Shown piece after piece: positions 10,497 to 17,025 of a stretch of DNA of 17,583 nucleotides (position 1 is the first letter of the stretch; every line of letters begins with the position of its first letter). The notes below the pieces were generated by a model. It saw only the letters and a list, made by a program, of their open reading frames with translations, ran no database searches and was not told where the DNA came from. Source of the DNA: Alphaproteobacteria bacterium (lineage in GTDB: Bacteria; Pseudomonadota; Alphaproteobacteria; Rhizobiales; Xanthobacteraceae); the NCBI GenBank assembly GCA_005884465.1, contig VAZH01000031.1, forward strand, positions 1 to 17,583, given 5' to 3'. The translations under genes and the position numbers were made by a program.

Positions 10497-10724
10497 CAAC
10501 CTTCCGGGGTAACTGGGAAAGACAAATAGCCGGCATTTGAATTGGAGTTGCCGGAATCGCCGTCCGATCGTTTGTTTTCATCGCCGATAAAGTTTTTCGA
10601 AGTGAGCAATTTTGAACATGGCATTTGATGCCGCAAGGCTCATGCTTCGACATCACATCCGGCTCTCTGATAGTTTCGGTTCCAGTGAGTTCGGTGACAC
10701 GCTCTCAAATCAACGCGAAGCATC
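10497..10724. other. Intergenic stretch without a supported gene
   Basis: This 228-bp stretch has visibly lower GC than the surrounding genes. It contains a weak inverted repeat CCGGCA (10530-10535) / TGCCGG (10549-10554). A 42-codon open frame from ATG 10618 overlaps the next gene and has no clear ribosome site or recognisable product. I see no promoter with two good boxes. Confidence 0.5.
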
Positions 10725-10964
10725 ATGCCCGAATTTCAACCGGTAGCGTCTGAGCATGTTTCTGCCATCGAGCGGCAAAAATGCCCGAAGTGCCACCAGA
10801 ACCGCATGCTGCTGTCGAAGCTCGAGGCGGGATCATCCGGCTCCGACTGCCGAACATTCGAGTGCCAGAAGTGCGGTCATATTCGCAGGATGGTCGTATC
10901 GAACGGTCCCATGACCTCGGATATGCTCGGCTGGCTCGCCAGTGAACTAAAACCGCCGACATAA
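10725..10964 (+). CDS. Small zinc-ribbon protein
   Basis: The 79-residue product carries two knuckles, CPKC at 20-23 and CQKC at 47-50, separated by 23 residues. This is a standard zinc-ribbon fold that should bind one Zn ion. The second knuckle continues GHIRRMVV, typical of response or nucleic-acid-binding ribbons common as standalone small proteins in Bradyrhizobium. A fifth Cys (42) lies just before the second knuckle. No membrane segment or signal peptide is seen. Coding starts 228 bp after the hypothetical gene, with no obvious strong ribosome site (AACGCGAAGC before the ATG). The cellular role is unknown; nearby genes (a hypothetical and a Crp/Fnr regulator) do not define it. Confidence 0.72.
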   Translation: MPEFQPVASEHVSAIERQKCPKCHQNRMLLSKLEAGSSGSDCRTFECQKCGHIRRMVVSNGPMTSDMLGWLASELKPPT

Positions 10965-11010
10965 CGGGCTTCATTTCCCGCGGATAGAAAGTCGCGTGCG
11001 GGCATAACAG

Positions 11011-11026
11011 GTTCCCTTGAGGGAAC
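11011..11026. promoter_or_regulatory. Perfect inverted repeat GTTCCC-N4-GGGAAC upstream of the Crp/Fnr gene
   Basis: A 6-bp perfect inverted repeat with TTGA as spacer lies 118 bp before the start of the regulator gene and 46 bp after the zinc-ribbon stop. No T-run follows, so it is a poor terminator. Its half-site GGGAAC contains the GGAAC -35 sequence of EcfG-type promoters, but no CGTT lies 16-17 bp away on either strand. It could be an operator dyad. The same repeat with TGCC as spacer occurs at 13786-13801. Confidence 0.35.
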
Positions 11027-11063
11027 GCGGGCAACGCTGCGATTGCTCAACTCGCGATTTAAG

Positions 11064-11092
11064 TCGTCTACCGGACATAGCTGGCTTATACT
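11064..11092 (+). promoter_or_regulatory. Weak candidate promoter for the Crp/Fnr gene
   Basis: TATACT at 11087-11092 matches the sigma-70 -10 consensus at five of six positions and stands out in GC-rich DNA. At 17 bp spacing the -35 would be TCGTCT (11064-11069), a poor match. It would place the transcription start about 45 bp before the ATG. No FNR-type TTGAT-N4-ATCAA box is visible nearby. Confidence 0.3.
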
Positions 11093-11143
11093 GAGCTATC
11101 ACCATGCCGCGCCGGCTTGCCGGTCTGATGACGGAGCAGCACC

Positions 11144-11830
11144 ATGTCCCACACATCGCAAACCAAGGTTTTGGAGGACGGCTTTGATCCCCGGGCTTTT
11201 CTTGCCCGCGCCGGGGGCGGAAAAACCGTCGACCGATACGCCAAAAACCAGAAGATTTTCAGCCAGGGCGAGGTCGCCGACACCGTGTTTTTCATCCAGG
11301 AGGGCAAGGTCAAGCTCACGGTTTTATCCGAGCTCGGCAAGGAAGCGGTGGTCGGGATTTTCGCGGAAGGGCAGTTTTTCGGCGAAGGATGTCTTAGCGG
11401 GGCGGAATTACGCGCTGCTACCAGCCACGTCATGGAAGACTGCCTGATCACCTCTATCACAAAGAAAGCGATGCTTTCGGCCCTGGAAAGCGAGCCGGAG
11501 TTTTCCGCATTTTTCATAGCCTATCTGTTGTCGCGAAACAGCCGTATCGAAGACGATCTGATCGACCAGCTTTTCAATTCCAGCGAAAGACGCCTGGCCC
11601 GCCTGCTTTTGCGTCTCGCCAATTTCGGCCAGGAAGGCGGTGTGATCGCCGTGACCCTGAGCCAGGAAACCCTCGCCGAAATGATCGGCACCACGCGATC
11701 GCGGGTGAGTTTTTTCATGAACAAATTCAGGAAAAAGGGATTCATCAGCTACAACGGAAAAATAGAGGTCTATCCCTCGCTGCTGGACGCGGTGCTGGGA
11801 GACAAGCCGCAAATAAACGACGACGAGTAG
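11144..11830 (+). CDS. Crp/Fnr-family transcription regulator
   Basis: The 228-residue protein has an N-terminal cyclic-nucleotide-binding-type beta-roll (about 31-115; QKIFSQGEVADTVFFIQEGKVKL then FFGEGCLSG) and a long dimerisation helix (about 118-145). A C-terminal winged helix-turn-helix (about 171-200; TLSQETLAEMIGTTRSRVSFFMNKFRKKG) binds DNA. The motif F-G-E at 79-81 with Arg90 resembles the phosphate-binding cassette of CRP, but the full set of ligand residues is not conserved enough to assume cAMP. The only cysteines are 83 and 100, so the N-terminal four-Cys cluster of oxygen-sensing FNR is absent. The recognition helix TTRSRVSFF is like that of many uncharacterised rhizobial Crp-type regulators. 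A ribosome site GGAG lies at 11133-11136. The effector and targets are unknown. Confidence 0.87.
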   Translation: MSHTSQTKVLEDGFDPRAFLARAGGGKTVDRYAKNQKIFSQGEVADTVFFIQEGKVKLTVLSELGKEAVVGIFAEGQFFGEGCLSGAELRAATSHVMEDCLITSITKKAMLSALESEPEFSAFFIAYLLSRNSRIEDDLIDQLFNSSERRLARLLLRLANFGQEGGVIAVTLSQETLAEMIGTTRSRVSFFMNKFRKKGFISYNGKIEVYPSLLDAVLGDKPQINDDE

Positions 11831-11879
11831 CGGCGGCGGCCGGCTCGAATTCAATCATGCAAGGCGGTAGAGAGAGCGC

Positions 11880-11894
11880 TCGCGCTTCGCGCGA
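11880..11894. repeat. Small hairpin downstream of the Crp/Fnr gene
   Basis: TCGCGC-TTC-GCGCGA is a perfect 6-bp GC stem with a three-base loop, 50 bp after the regulator stop and 137 bp before surE. It has no following T-run, so it is not a standard intrinsic terminator, but it could stabilise an mRNA end. Nothing else recognisable lies in the 200-bp gap. Confidence 0.3.
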
Positions 11895-12030
11895 TCACTG
11901 CGGCGGCGGGCCAAAACCCGGCGGAGGGTCCCTTTTGCTCGATATTGCCAGGTTTGCCTCGGCGGCATGAGAAGGATAAGACGGCGCCCTGACCGCTTGT
12001 GGAATCGACCGAACAAGGCATTTTGAACGG

Positions 12031-12798
12031 ATGCGAATCCTCTGCACCAATGACGACGGCATCCATGCTCCCGGCCTGAAGATTGTCGAGGAGATCGCCC
12101 GCGCGTTGTCCGATGACGTCTGGATCGTGGCGCCGGAGCTCGATCAGTCTGGTGTCTCGCATTCTTTGTCGCTGAACGATCCCTTGCGCTTGCGCGAAGT
12201 CGGCCCGCGCCACTTCGCGGTGCGGGGCACGCCGACCGACTGCGTTATCATGGGCGCGCGCCATATCCTCGGCGAAACCATGCCGGATCTGGTGCTTTCC
12301 GGCGTCAACAAGGGCCGTAACGTTGCCGAGGACGTGGTCTATTCCGGCACCATCGCCGGCGCTTTGGAGGGCACCATTCTGGGACTGCCGTCGTTTGCGC
12401 TGTCGCAGGAATTCAGCATGGAGACCCGCAACGCGCCGCAGTGGGAGACTGCGCTGAAATTCGGGCCGCAGATTTTGCGCAAGGTGATCGATGCCGGCGT
12501 GCCCAAGAACACCGTGATCAACGTCAACTTTCCAGCCTGTGCGCCCGAGGATGTCGCAGGCATACGCGTGACGCGGCAAGGCAAGCGCAATCTCGGCTTT
12601 CTCAAAGTCGACGAGCGCCGCGATGGCCGCGGCAATCCGTATTTCTGGATCGGATTTGAACGGCTGGCGCAGATCGACGTGCCGGCGGAGGACACCGATC
12701 TTGCGGCGCTGGCAGCGCGTTACGTCTCGGTGACGCCGCTGCGGCTCGACCGCACCGACGATGAATTCTCACAGGCGCTGAGCGCGACGTTGAGGTAG
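12031..12798 (+). CDS. surE: 5'/3'-nucleotidase SurE
   Basis: SurE is a divalent-metal nucleoside monophosphate phosphatase, also active on exopolyphosphate in some species, linked to stationary-phase survival. The 255-residue protein starts [16 protein letters not shown], containing the metal ligands Asp8 and Asp9. Ser40 (in DQSGVSHS) and Asn93 (in LSGVNKGRN) complete the metal site. The block [13 protein letters not shown] at about 103-115 is family-typical. Length is normal for alphaproteobacteria. In related genomes surE usually sits directly after serS and before pcm. Here three genes separate it from serS, and a repeat-bounded pseudogene plus a reverse-strand gene separate it from pcm. 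A palindromic repeat begins 17 bp after the stop. Confidence 0.95.
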   Translation: MRILCTNDDGIHAPGLKIVEEIARALSDDVWIVAPELDQSGVSHSLSLNDPLRLREVGPRHFAVRGTPTDCVIMGARHILGETMPDLVLSGVNKGRNVAEDVVYSGTIAGALEGTILGLPSFALSQEFSMETRNAPQWETALKFGPQILRKVIDAGVPKNTVINVNFPACAPEDVAGIRVTRQGKRNLGFLKVDERRDGRGNPYFWIGFERLAQIDVPAEDTDLAALAARYVSVTPLRLDRTDDEFSQALSATLR

Positions 12799-12815
12799 GG
12801 AGCCACAAGCACCGA

Positions 12816-12858
12816 CGTCATCCTGAGGTGCGCGCTCTTGCGCGCCTCGAAGGATGGA
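12816..12858 (+). repeat. Palindromic repeat, left copy flanking the GIY-YIG gene
   Basis: This copy has an imperfect hairpin: CATCCT...GAGGTGCGCGC pairs with GCGCGCCTCG...AGGATG around the loop TCTT (12819-12856). It is the inverted counterpart of the repeat at 13168-13214, with only three differences across the first 40 bases. It lies 3 bp beyond the stop of the broken nuclease gene. The GTCATCCTGAGG...CTCGAAGGATG pattern is familiar from dispersed intergenic repeats of Bradyrhizobium. Confidence 0.8.
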
Positions 12859-12861
12859 TGG

Positions 12862-13167
12862 TCAAGTCTGCTTTGCCAGACCTCCACGGCGCCGGGATAA
12901 CTCCCTCACCTTGGCCCAATCGGAACGTAGCAGCGCCTCTTTTTTGGCACGGCTCCAACCCTTAAGCTGGCGCTCGACTGCGATGCCGTCGGTTATACGG
13001 TCGAACTACTCAGACCAAACGAGAACGACTGGCCGTCGCGAAAAAGTATAACCCTTGCGCGATCCCGCGTTATGTTGATCAACGCGGGCTGAGAGATCAT
13101 CTCCCGTCGCGCTTCCAACATAATAGGAACCGTCTGCGCAACGAAGCATGTAAACATAAACACCCAT
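12862..13167 (-). pseudogene. GIY-YIG nuclease domain protein, interrupted by TAG
   Basis: Reading the minus strand from ATG at 13167 gives a 102-codon frame with a GIY-YIG domain. It starts MGVYVYMLRCADGSYYVGSA (the YVYML...YYVG form of the signature) and continues with RVDQHNAG and SRRPVVLVWSE. An in-frame TAG at 13008-13006 (codon 54) interrupts it, after which the same frame resumes with FDRITDGIAVERQLKGWSRA and KKEALLRSDW, the usual second half, including the conserved Glu of the family. Reading on ends at TGA 12862-12864. The frame is otherwise undamaged, so one substitution explains the loss. AAGGA inside the adjoining repeat lies 8 bases before the ATG and would be the ribosome site. 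Intact relatives are about 95-105 residues and belong to the small UPF0213-like group. A sequencing error at the TAG is an alternative. Confidence 0.85.
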
Positions 13168-13214
13168 CGACGTCGTCCTTCGAGGCTCGCAAGCGCTCGC
13201 ACCTCAGGATGACG
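13168..13214 (-). repeat. Palindromic repeat, right copy flanking the GIY-YIG gene
   Basis: This is the inverted partner of the repeat at 12816-12858. Read on the minus strand it begins CGTCATCCTGAGGTGCG and ends CTCGAAGGACGACGTCG, directly abutting the ATG of the GIY-YIG frame. The central stem is less perfect than in the left copy because C has become A on both sides. The AAGGA at its end is positioned as a Shine-Dalgarno sequence for the nuclease frame. Confidence 0.8.
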
Positions 13215-13245
13215 CCGATTGGTCAGCTGTCAATTGCTCTCGAAT

Positions 13246-13623
13246 CTAAACCGTCGCCCGCTTCAGTGCGACGTCGATCATGCGCCCCAAGGTTTCGACC
13301 TGGAAGGGCTTTTGCAGCGCCGGGCGGTCGCGGTATTCTTCCGGAAGACCGGACGAGCCATAGCCGGTTGCAAAGACAAAGGGGATGTTGCGCGCGTCTA
13401 TCAATTCGGCGACCGGCGAAATCACCTTGCCATTGACGTTGACGTCGAGAATGGCGAGGTCGAATTGGGCGGATTGCGCCAGCCTGATGGCCTCGCTGAT
13501 CTCGCCGGCTTCGGCCGCCACGCTGTAGCCCAGCTCCTCCAGCATGTCGGCGACCATCATCCGGATCATGACTTCGTCCTCAACGAGGAACACAGAACCG
13601 CCCGGCGGCCGCGTCGCGATCAT
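13246..13623 (-). CDS. Single-domain response regulator (receiver only)
   Basis: The 125-residue product is a stand-alone CheY-like receiver domain. Visible key residues are the acidic pair Glu15/Asp16 (VFLVEDE), the phosphoacceptor Asp60 (LAILDVNVNG), the switch Thr86 (VFATGYG) and Lys105 (ALQKPF). No output domain follows. The ATGYG and LPEEYRDRP features resemble receivers common in Rhizobiales, often cognate to HWE/HisKA2-type sensor kinases, though no kinase gene is in the window. I chose ATG 13623 because AAGGA ends 7 bp upstream; in-frame ATGs at 13641 and 13671 have poor ribosome sites, and the frame stays open to 13836. An exact EcfG-type promoter lies upstream on the same strand, suggesting general-stress induction. 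It is divergent from pcm. Confidence 0.88.
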   Translation of the reverse strand: MIATRPPGGSVFLVEDEVMIRMMVADMLEELGYSVAAEAGEISEAIRLAQSAQFDLAILDVNVNGKVISPVAELIDARNIPFVFATGYGSSGLPEEYRDRPALQKPFQVETLGRMIDVALKRATV

Positions 13624-13764
13624 GACTGAGTCCTTGCCCATCCCGAGGTCGAGGTTCGCAAAAAATGCCATCGCGCGCAATGTAAACGTACGCCAACACG
13701 CACATTGCTGACTGCTGTCATGCACGTTTCCTGGCCCTCGACCAGGATTGATTGCCCGGCCTTC

Positions 13765-13790
13765 AACGCCGGGTATCAGGGTCCGGTTCC
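13765..13790 (-). promoter_or_regulatory. EcfG-type (general stress response) promoter for the response regulator
   Basis: On the minus strand GGAAC (13790-13786) is followed after 17 bases by CGTT (13768-13765). This matches the GGAAC-N16/17-CGTT consensus of alphaproteobacterial EcfG sigma factors exactly. Transcription would start near 13758, about 135 bases before the chosen start codon. The -35 lies inside an inverted repeat GTTCCC-TGCC-GGGAAC (13786-13801). The spacing and both boxes are read directly; use by EcfG is inference from the family consensus. Confidence 0.55.
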
Positions 13791-13899
13791 CTGCCGGGAA
13801 CTGGAAACGTAAACCCACAGGGCCATATTGCATCAACTTGTTCGGCGGCGCGCGCTAGTGTCCCGAACCAGAAATTCGCGCCCAGCTTGCGAGACTGAC

Positions 13900-14550
13900 A
13901 TGCCTGCTACTCGGAAACCGCCGGAAAAGATGATGTTTCAGCTCACTCTGCGACGCCGCGGAATCAGCGATCAGGCGGTGCTGCGCGCTATGGAGGAAAT
14001 TCCGCGCGAAATGTTCGTAGCGGCAGCCGATCGCGCCGATGCCTATCGTGACAGCGCGCTCGGCATCGCCTGCGGGCAAACCATCAGCCAGCCGTTCGTG
14101 GTGGCTTACATGACTGAGCAGTTGCAGTTGCAGAAGCACCACCAAGTGCTGGAGATCGGAACCGGCTCGGGATACCAGGCAGCCATCCTGTCGCGGCTCT
14201 GCAGGCAAGTCCTGACCGTCGAGCGTTACCGGACGCTCGCTGACAGCGCCCGGGCGCGGCTTGAGAAGCTCGGCTGCGACAATGTCGAGGTGATGTTCGG
14301 GGACGGCTTCGACATCCCGGCCAGCGCCGGCAATTTCGACCGCACTATCGTCACCGCGGCGATGGAGCAAATTCCGGAAAGCTTGACGCAGCGCCTTGAG
14401 CCGGCGGGTATCTTGATCGCGCCGGTTGGGCCGCATCATGGCACCCAGACCTTGGTCCGCGTGACCAGGACCGGCGCCGGTTTCGAGCGCAAGGAGCTGG
14501 TGGACGTGCGTTTCGTGCCGGCGCTGCCGGGCATCGCCCGCGAGCTGTAG
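13900..14550 (+). CDS. pcm: Protein-L-isoaspartate O-methyltransferase
   Basis: Pcm repairs aged proteins by methylating L-isoaspartyl residues with S-adenosylmethionine. The 216-residue protein has the family active-site segment GQTISQPF at about 59-66. SAM motif I is at about 83-95 ([13 protein letters not shown]), preceded by the helix YMTEQLQL. It continues with [17 protein letters not shown], where the family has a catalytic-domain loop, and [15 protein letters not shown] 13900 is the first start giving a normal length; an in-frame upstream start at 13828 would add 24 residues unlike the family, and MMFQ at 13930 is a possible shorter start. Pcm follows surE and precedes nlpD in the classic stationary-phase gene order. 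A reverse-strand receiver gene lies immediately upstream, so pcm must have its own promoter in the 276-bp divergent gap. Confidence 0.95.
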   Translation: MPATRKPPEKMMFQLTLRRRGISDQAVLRAMEEIPREMFVAAADRADAYRDSALGIACGQTISQPFVVAYMTEQLQLQKHHQVLEIGTGSGYQAAILSRLCRQVLTVERYRTLADSARARLEKLGCDNVEVMFGDGFDIPASAGNFDRTIVTAAMEQIPESLTQRLEPAGILIAPVGPHHGTQTLVRVTRTGAGFERKELVDVRFVPALPGIAREL

Positions 14551-14591
14551 CGGCTCTGATTGGCTGTGCCGCCAACGTCTTATTCCCAAGG

Positions 14592-14623
14592 TTAAGCGGT
14601 TGTTTACTAGGGAGGTGTTTACT
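14592..14623 (+). promoter_or_regulatory. Direct repeats and a CtrA-like box upstream of nlpD
   Basis: TGTTTACT occurs twice (14601-14608 and 14616-14623), 15 bp apart start to start. Overlapping the first copy, TTAA-N7-TTTAC (14592-14607) is one mismatch from the CtrA consensus TTAA-N7-TTAAC. The site is 35-65 bp before the nlpD start. Cell-cycle control of a division-related LytM gene would make sense, but no binding is shown. Confidence 0.3.
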
Positions 14624-14658
14624 CAAAACAGTAATTTGTTGCGTACGAGTGAGTAACC

Positions 14659-15981
14659 ATGTTCCGTGTCGTCGAGTTGCTTTACTCACGCCGCGTGCCG
14701 CGCGTCGCGGTGCTGGCGCTGATGTCGATCGGTTTTGCCGGCTGCAGCGCCGACATGTCGACGCGCCTCTCGGAAAACCCCTTTTCCAATCCCTTTGCCT
14801 CGCAACCGGAAGCCACGGCTTCGGTCCCAACCGCCCCGGTCGAGCGCCGCGAACTTCCGCAATATGCCCGCCCAGGATCGCAAGGCCAATCCTCGGCCCC
14901 TGCGATCGCGGCGCCGCAATCTTATCCGACCGCCAGCGCCGGCGGGTCGGGAGGAGGCCGCGGGGTGACTTCCTATGCTCCGCCCGGCCAACCGCTTGAG
15001 ACCACCGGCAGTGCCGCGCCACGCTCGGTCGCGGCGAACCACGGATCGGGACATGGCGGCACCACCATCATCGTCGGCACCAGCGATACACTCGATACCC
15101 TATCGCGCCGCTATAACGTTTCGCCCGCCGCGATCCTGCAGGCCAACGGTTACAAGGGACCGCGCGCCCTGTCGCCGGGCCAGCAGCTGATCATGCCGCG
15201 GCCGACCGCAACGGCAGCCGCCCCGGCGAGCAAGGCCGTTGCCGCCACGAGCGCAGCGCCATCGGTTCATGTCGTCAATCGCGGCGATACCTTGCTCAGC
15301 ATCGCGCGCCGCAATCACGTGTCGGTCGCCGAACTCGCGAAAGCCAACAGCCTCGATCCATCGGCGAAGCTCAAGCTCGGCATGAAGCTCACCGTGCCCG
15401 GCGCGAAGACGGCAGCGGTTGCGCCGGCTGCGCAGCCGGCCGCCGGCGCACAGCCGGCTACGGTGGCGATGCCGCCCGCCACCAAACTGGCCGCGGCGAC
15501 CGGTGATCCCCAGCAAAAAGTCCGGCTGGCGTCGGCTACCACGACGCCCGCGGAGCTATCGGCCGAAACGCCGGTCAAGGCCAGCGAGGCCACCGGCGCG
15601 CTGCCGACATTCCGCTGGCCGGTGCGCGGCAAGGTGATCACCAGCTACGGCGCAAAGACCAACGGCAAGGCGAATGACGGCATCAATCTGGCGGTGCCGG
15701 AAGGCACGCCGGTGAAGGCGGCCGAGGACGGCGTCGTCGCTTACTCCGGCAATGAGCTCAAGGGCTACGGCAACCTGGTTCTGGTTCGGCACTCGAACGG
15801 CTACGTCACCGCCTACGCCCATGCCAGTGAACTGCTGGTGAAGCGTGGCGACACCATCAAGCGCGGCCAGATCATTGCCAAGTCCGGCCAGTCGGGCGAG
15901 GTCGGATCCCCGCAGCTCCATTTCGAGATCCGCAAAGGCTCTTCGCCGGTCGACCCGCTTCAATTCCTCAACGGCGCGTGA
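14659..15981 (+). CDS. nlpD: NlpD-like lipoprotein with two LysM domains and a degenerate LytM (M23) domain
   Basis: The 440-residue protein has an N-terminal signal with a lipobox-like FAGC ending at Cys29. LysM domains follow at about 135-180 and 203-247 (HVVNRGDTLLSIARRNHVSV), then an Ala/Pro-rich linker, and a C-terminal M23/LytM domain at about 318-438 (FRWPVRGKVITSYG...). LysM binds peptidoglycan. The HxGxD zinc motif of active M23 peptidases is replaced by Asn339-x-Gly-x-Asn343, while His388 and His421 remain, so zinc hydrolase activity is unlikely. In gammaproteobacteria such degenerate LytM proteins (NlpD, EnvC) activate cell-separation amidases, and the pcm-nlpD order supports that role here. 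The lipobox lacks the usual Leu at -3, so lipidation is likely but not certain. Confidence 0.92.
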   Translation: MFRVVELLYSRRVPRVAVLALMSIGFAGCSADMSTRLSENPFSNPFASQPEATASVPTAPVERRELPQYARPGSQGQSSAPAIAAPQSYPTASAGGSGGGRGVTSYAPPGQPLETTGSAAPRSVAANHGSGHGGTTIIVGTSDTLDTLSRRYNVSPAAILQANGYKGPRALSPGQQLIMPRPTATAAAPASKAVAATSAAPSVHVVNRGDTLLSIARRNHVSVAELAKANSLDPSAKLKLGMKLTVPGAKTAAVAPAAQPAAGAQPATVAMPPATKLAAATGDPQQKVRLASATTTPAELSAETPVKASEATGALPTFRWPVRGKVITSYGAKTNGKANDGINLAVPEGTPVKAAEDGVVAYSGNELKGYGNLVLVRHSNGYVTAYAHASELLVKRGDTIKRGQIIAKSGQSGEVGSPQLHFEIRKGSSPVDPLQFLNGA

Positions 15982-16006
15982 GCTCGGCCCGGAGGCGATA
16001 GCCATC

Positions 16007-16999
16007 TCACTCGATCACCTCGTCTGCGGTAGCAAGCAGCGTCGTCGAAAGGCTAATACCGCGTTCCTTGGCGGTCTTGAGGTTGATCACCAGCTCGAAC
16101 TTGGTTGGCTGCTGGACCGGCAAGTCGCGCGGGCTGGCGCCCTTCAGAATACGATCGATATAGTCGGCCGAGCGAAGGAACAGCTCGGCATAGTCGATGC
16201 CATAGGACATCAGGCCGCCGGCCGTGGTGAACGAGCGCGCGAAATAAACAGTAGGGAGGCGGTGCTGCGCGGCGGAGGCGAGGATGGTATCGCGATGCAC
16301 GATGGTGAAAATATCCGTCAAAACCAGCAATCCGCCGCGCCCCTCGCGCGCAAGCTCTGCCATCACTGACTGGATCTCGGCGGCGTCGCGGCACGGCGCG
16401 CTTTGTGCCGTTATGGCGAAGGAGGGTGCCGCGTCCTCGACGGCGCGCATCATCAGACCGGCATAGGGTGCGGTTGCGGGATTGTACAGAACAGCCACGC
16501 GTGCGACGGGCGGCGCGACCTGTGTCAGCATCTCCAGCCATTTGCCGGCCATCAGCGAGTTGAAATCGCTGAAGCCGGTGATGTTGCCACCCGGGCGCGC
16601 CAGGTTTTCGACAAAGCCCTGGCCGACCGGATCGGTGACCATCGTAAACACGATGGGGATCGTGCTTGTTTTCCGCCGCAACGCCACGACGGACGGGCTG
16701 GATTGCGCAAGAAGCACGTCGGAGCCGAGCTCGACCAGTTCCGTCGCATAACGATCGAAAAGCGCGGGGTCGCCGCCGGCCCAGCGCCAGTCAATTCGCA
16801 GATTTGCTCCCTCGCGCCAGTCGAGCGCGCGAAGGCCCTGCATCAGTGAAGCAGTGTAGCTTTGTCCCACCGGGTCGTCGGCGAGATTGCCCATCAACAC
16901 GCCGAGGCGGCGCGGTCCATCGCGCGACGGCGTCTGCGCAATCAGAGAGCGCGGCGCAAGCAGAGCGGTAATTCCCGCGAGGATCGCGCGGCGTTTCAT
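16007..16999 (-). CDS. ABC transporter substrate-binding protein (PF04392 type)
   Basis: The 330-residue product starts MKRRAILAGITALLAPRSLIAQ, an export signal containing an RR-x-hydrophobic stretch, so export may be by Tat, although the full S-R-R-x-F-L-K consensus is not met. The mature part begins RLGVLMGNLADDP and is followed by blocks typical of the ABC_sub_bind family: SLMQGLRALDWREGANLRIDWRW at about 45-65 and VLLAQSSPSVVALRRKTSTIPIVF. Further blocks are DPVGQGFVENLARPGGNITGF and a conserved YFARSFTTAGGLMSYG segment. Members bind small solutes, usually with permease and ATPase partners, which are not in the window. I chose ATG 16999 because AGGGAGG lies just upstream (about 17007-17013); the frame is open upstream to 17236 but that part overlaps the next gene. 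It converges with nlpD across 25 bp. Confidence 0.88.
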   Translation of the reverse strand: MKRRAILAGITALLAPRSLIAQTPSRDGPRRLGVLMGNLADDPVGQSYTASLMQGLRALDWREGANLRIDWRWAGGDPALFDRYATELVELGSDVLLAQSSPSVVALRRKTSTIPIVFTMVTDPVGQGFVENLARPGGNITGFSDFNSLMAGKWLEMLTQVAPPVARVAVLYNPATAPYAGLMMRAVEDAAPSFAITAQSAPCRDAAEIQSVMAELAREGRGGLLVLTDIFTIVHRDTILASAAQHRLPTVYFARSFTTAGGLMSYGIDYAELFLRSADYIDRILKGASPRDLPVQQPTKFELVINLKTAKERGISLSTTLLATADEVIE

Positions 17000-17025
17000 G
17001 ACAGACAGCCTCCCTGGCGCGGTGT

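Noticed and set aside
10618..10746. A 42-codon open frame before the zinc-ribbon gene
   Set aside because: It overlaps the better supported zinc-ribbon start, has no clear ribosome site and resembles no known protein.
12993..13202. A 69-codon minus-strand open frame across the GIY-YIG region
   Set aside because: It is in a different frame from the recognisable GIY-YIG domain and starts inside the palindromic repeat; its protein shows no family features.
13219..13629. A 136-codon plus-strand open frame opposite the response regulator
   Set aside because: The receiver domain on the minus strand has all key residues; this frame is its antisense shadow.
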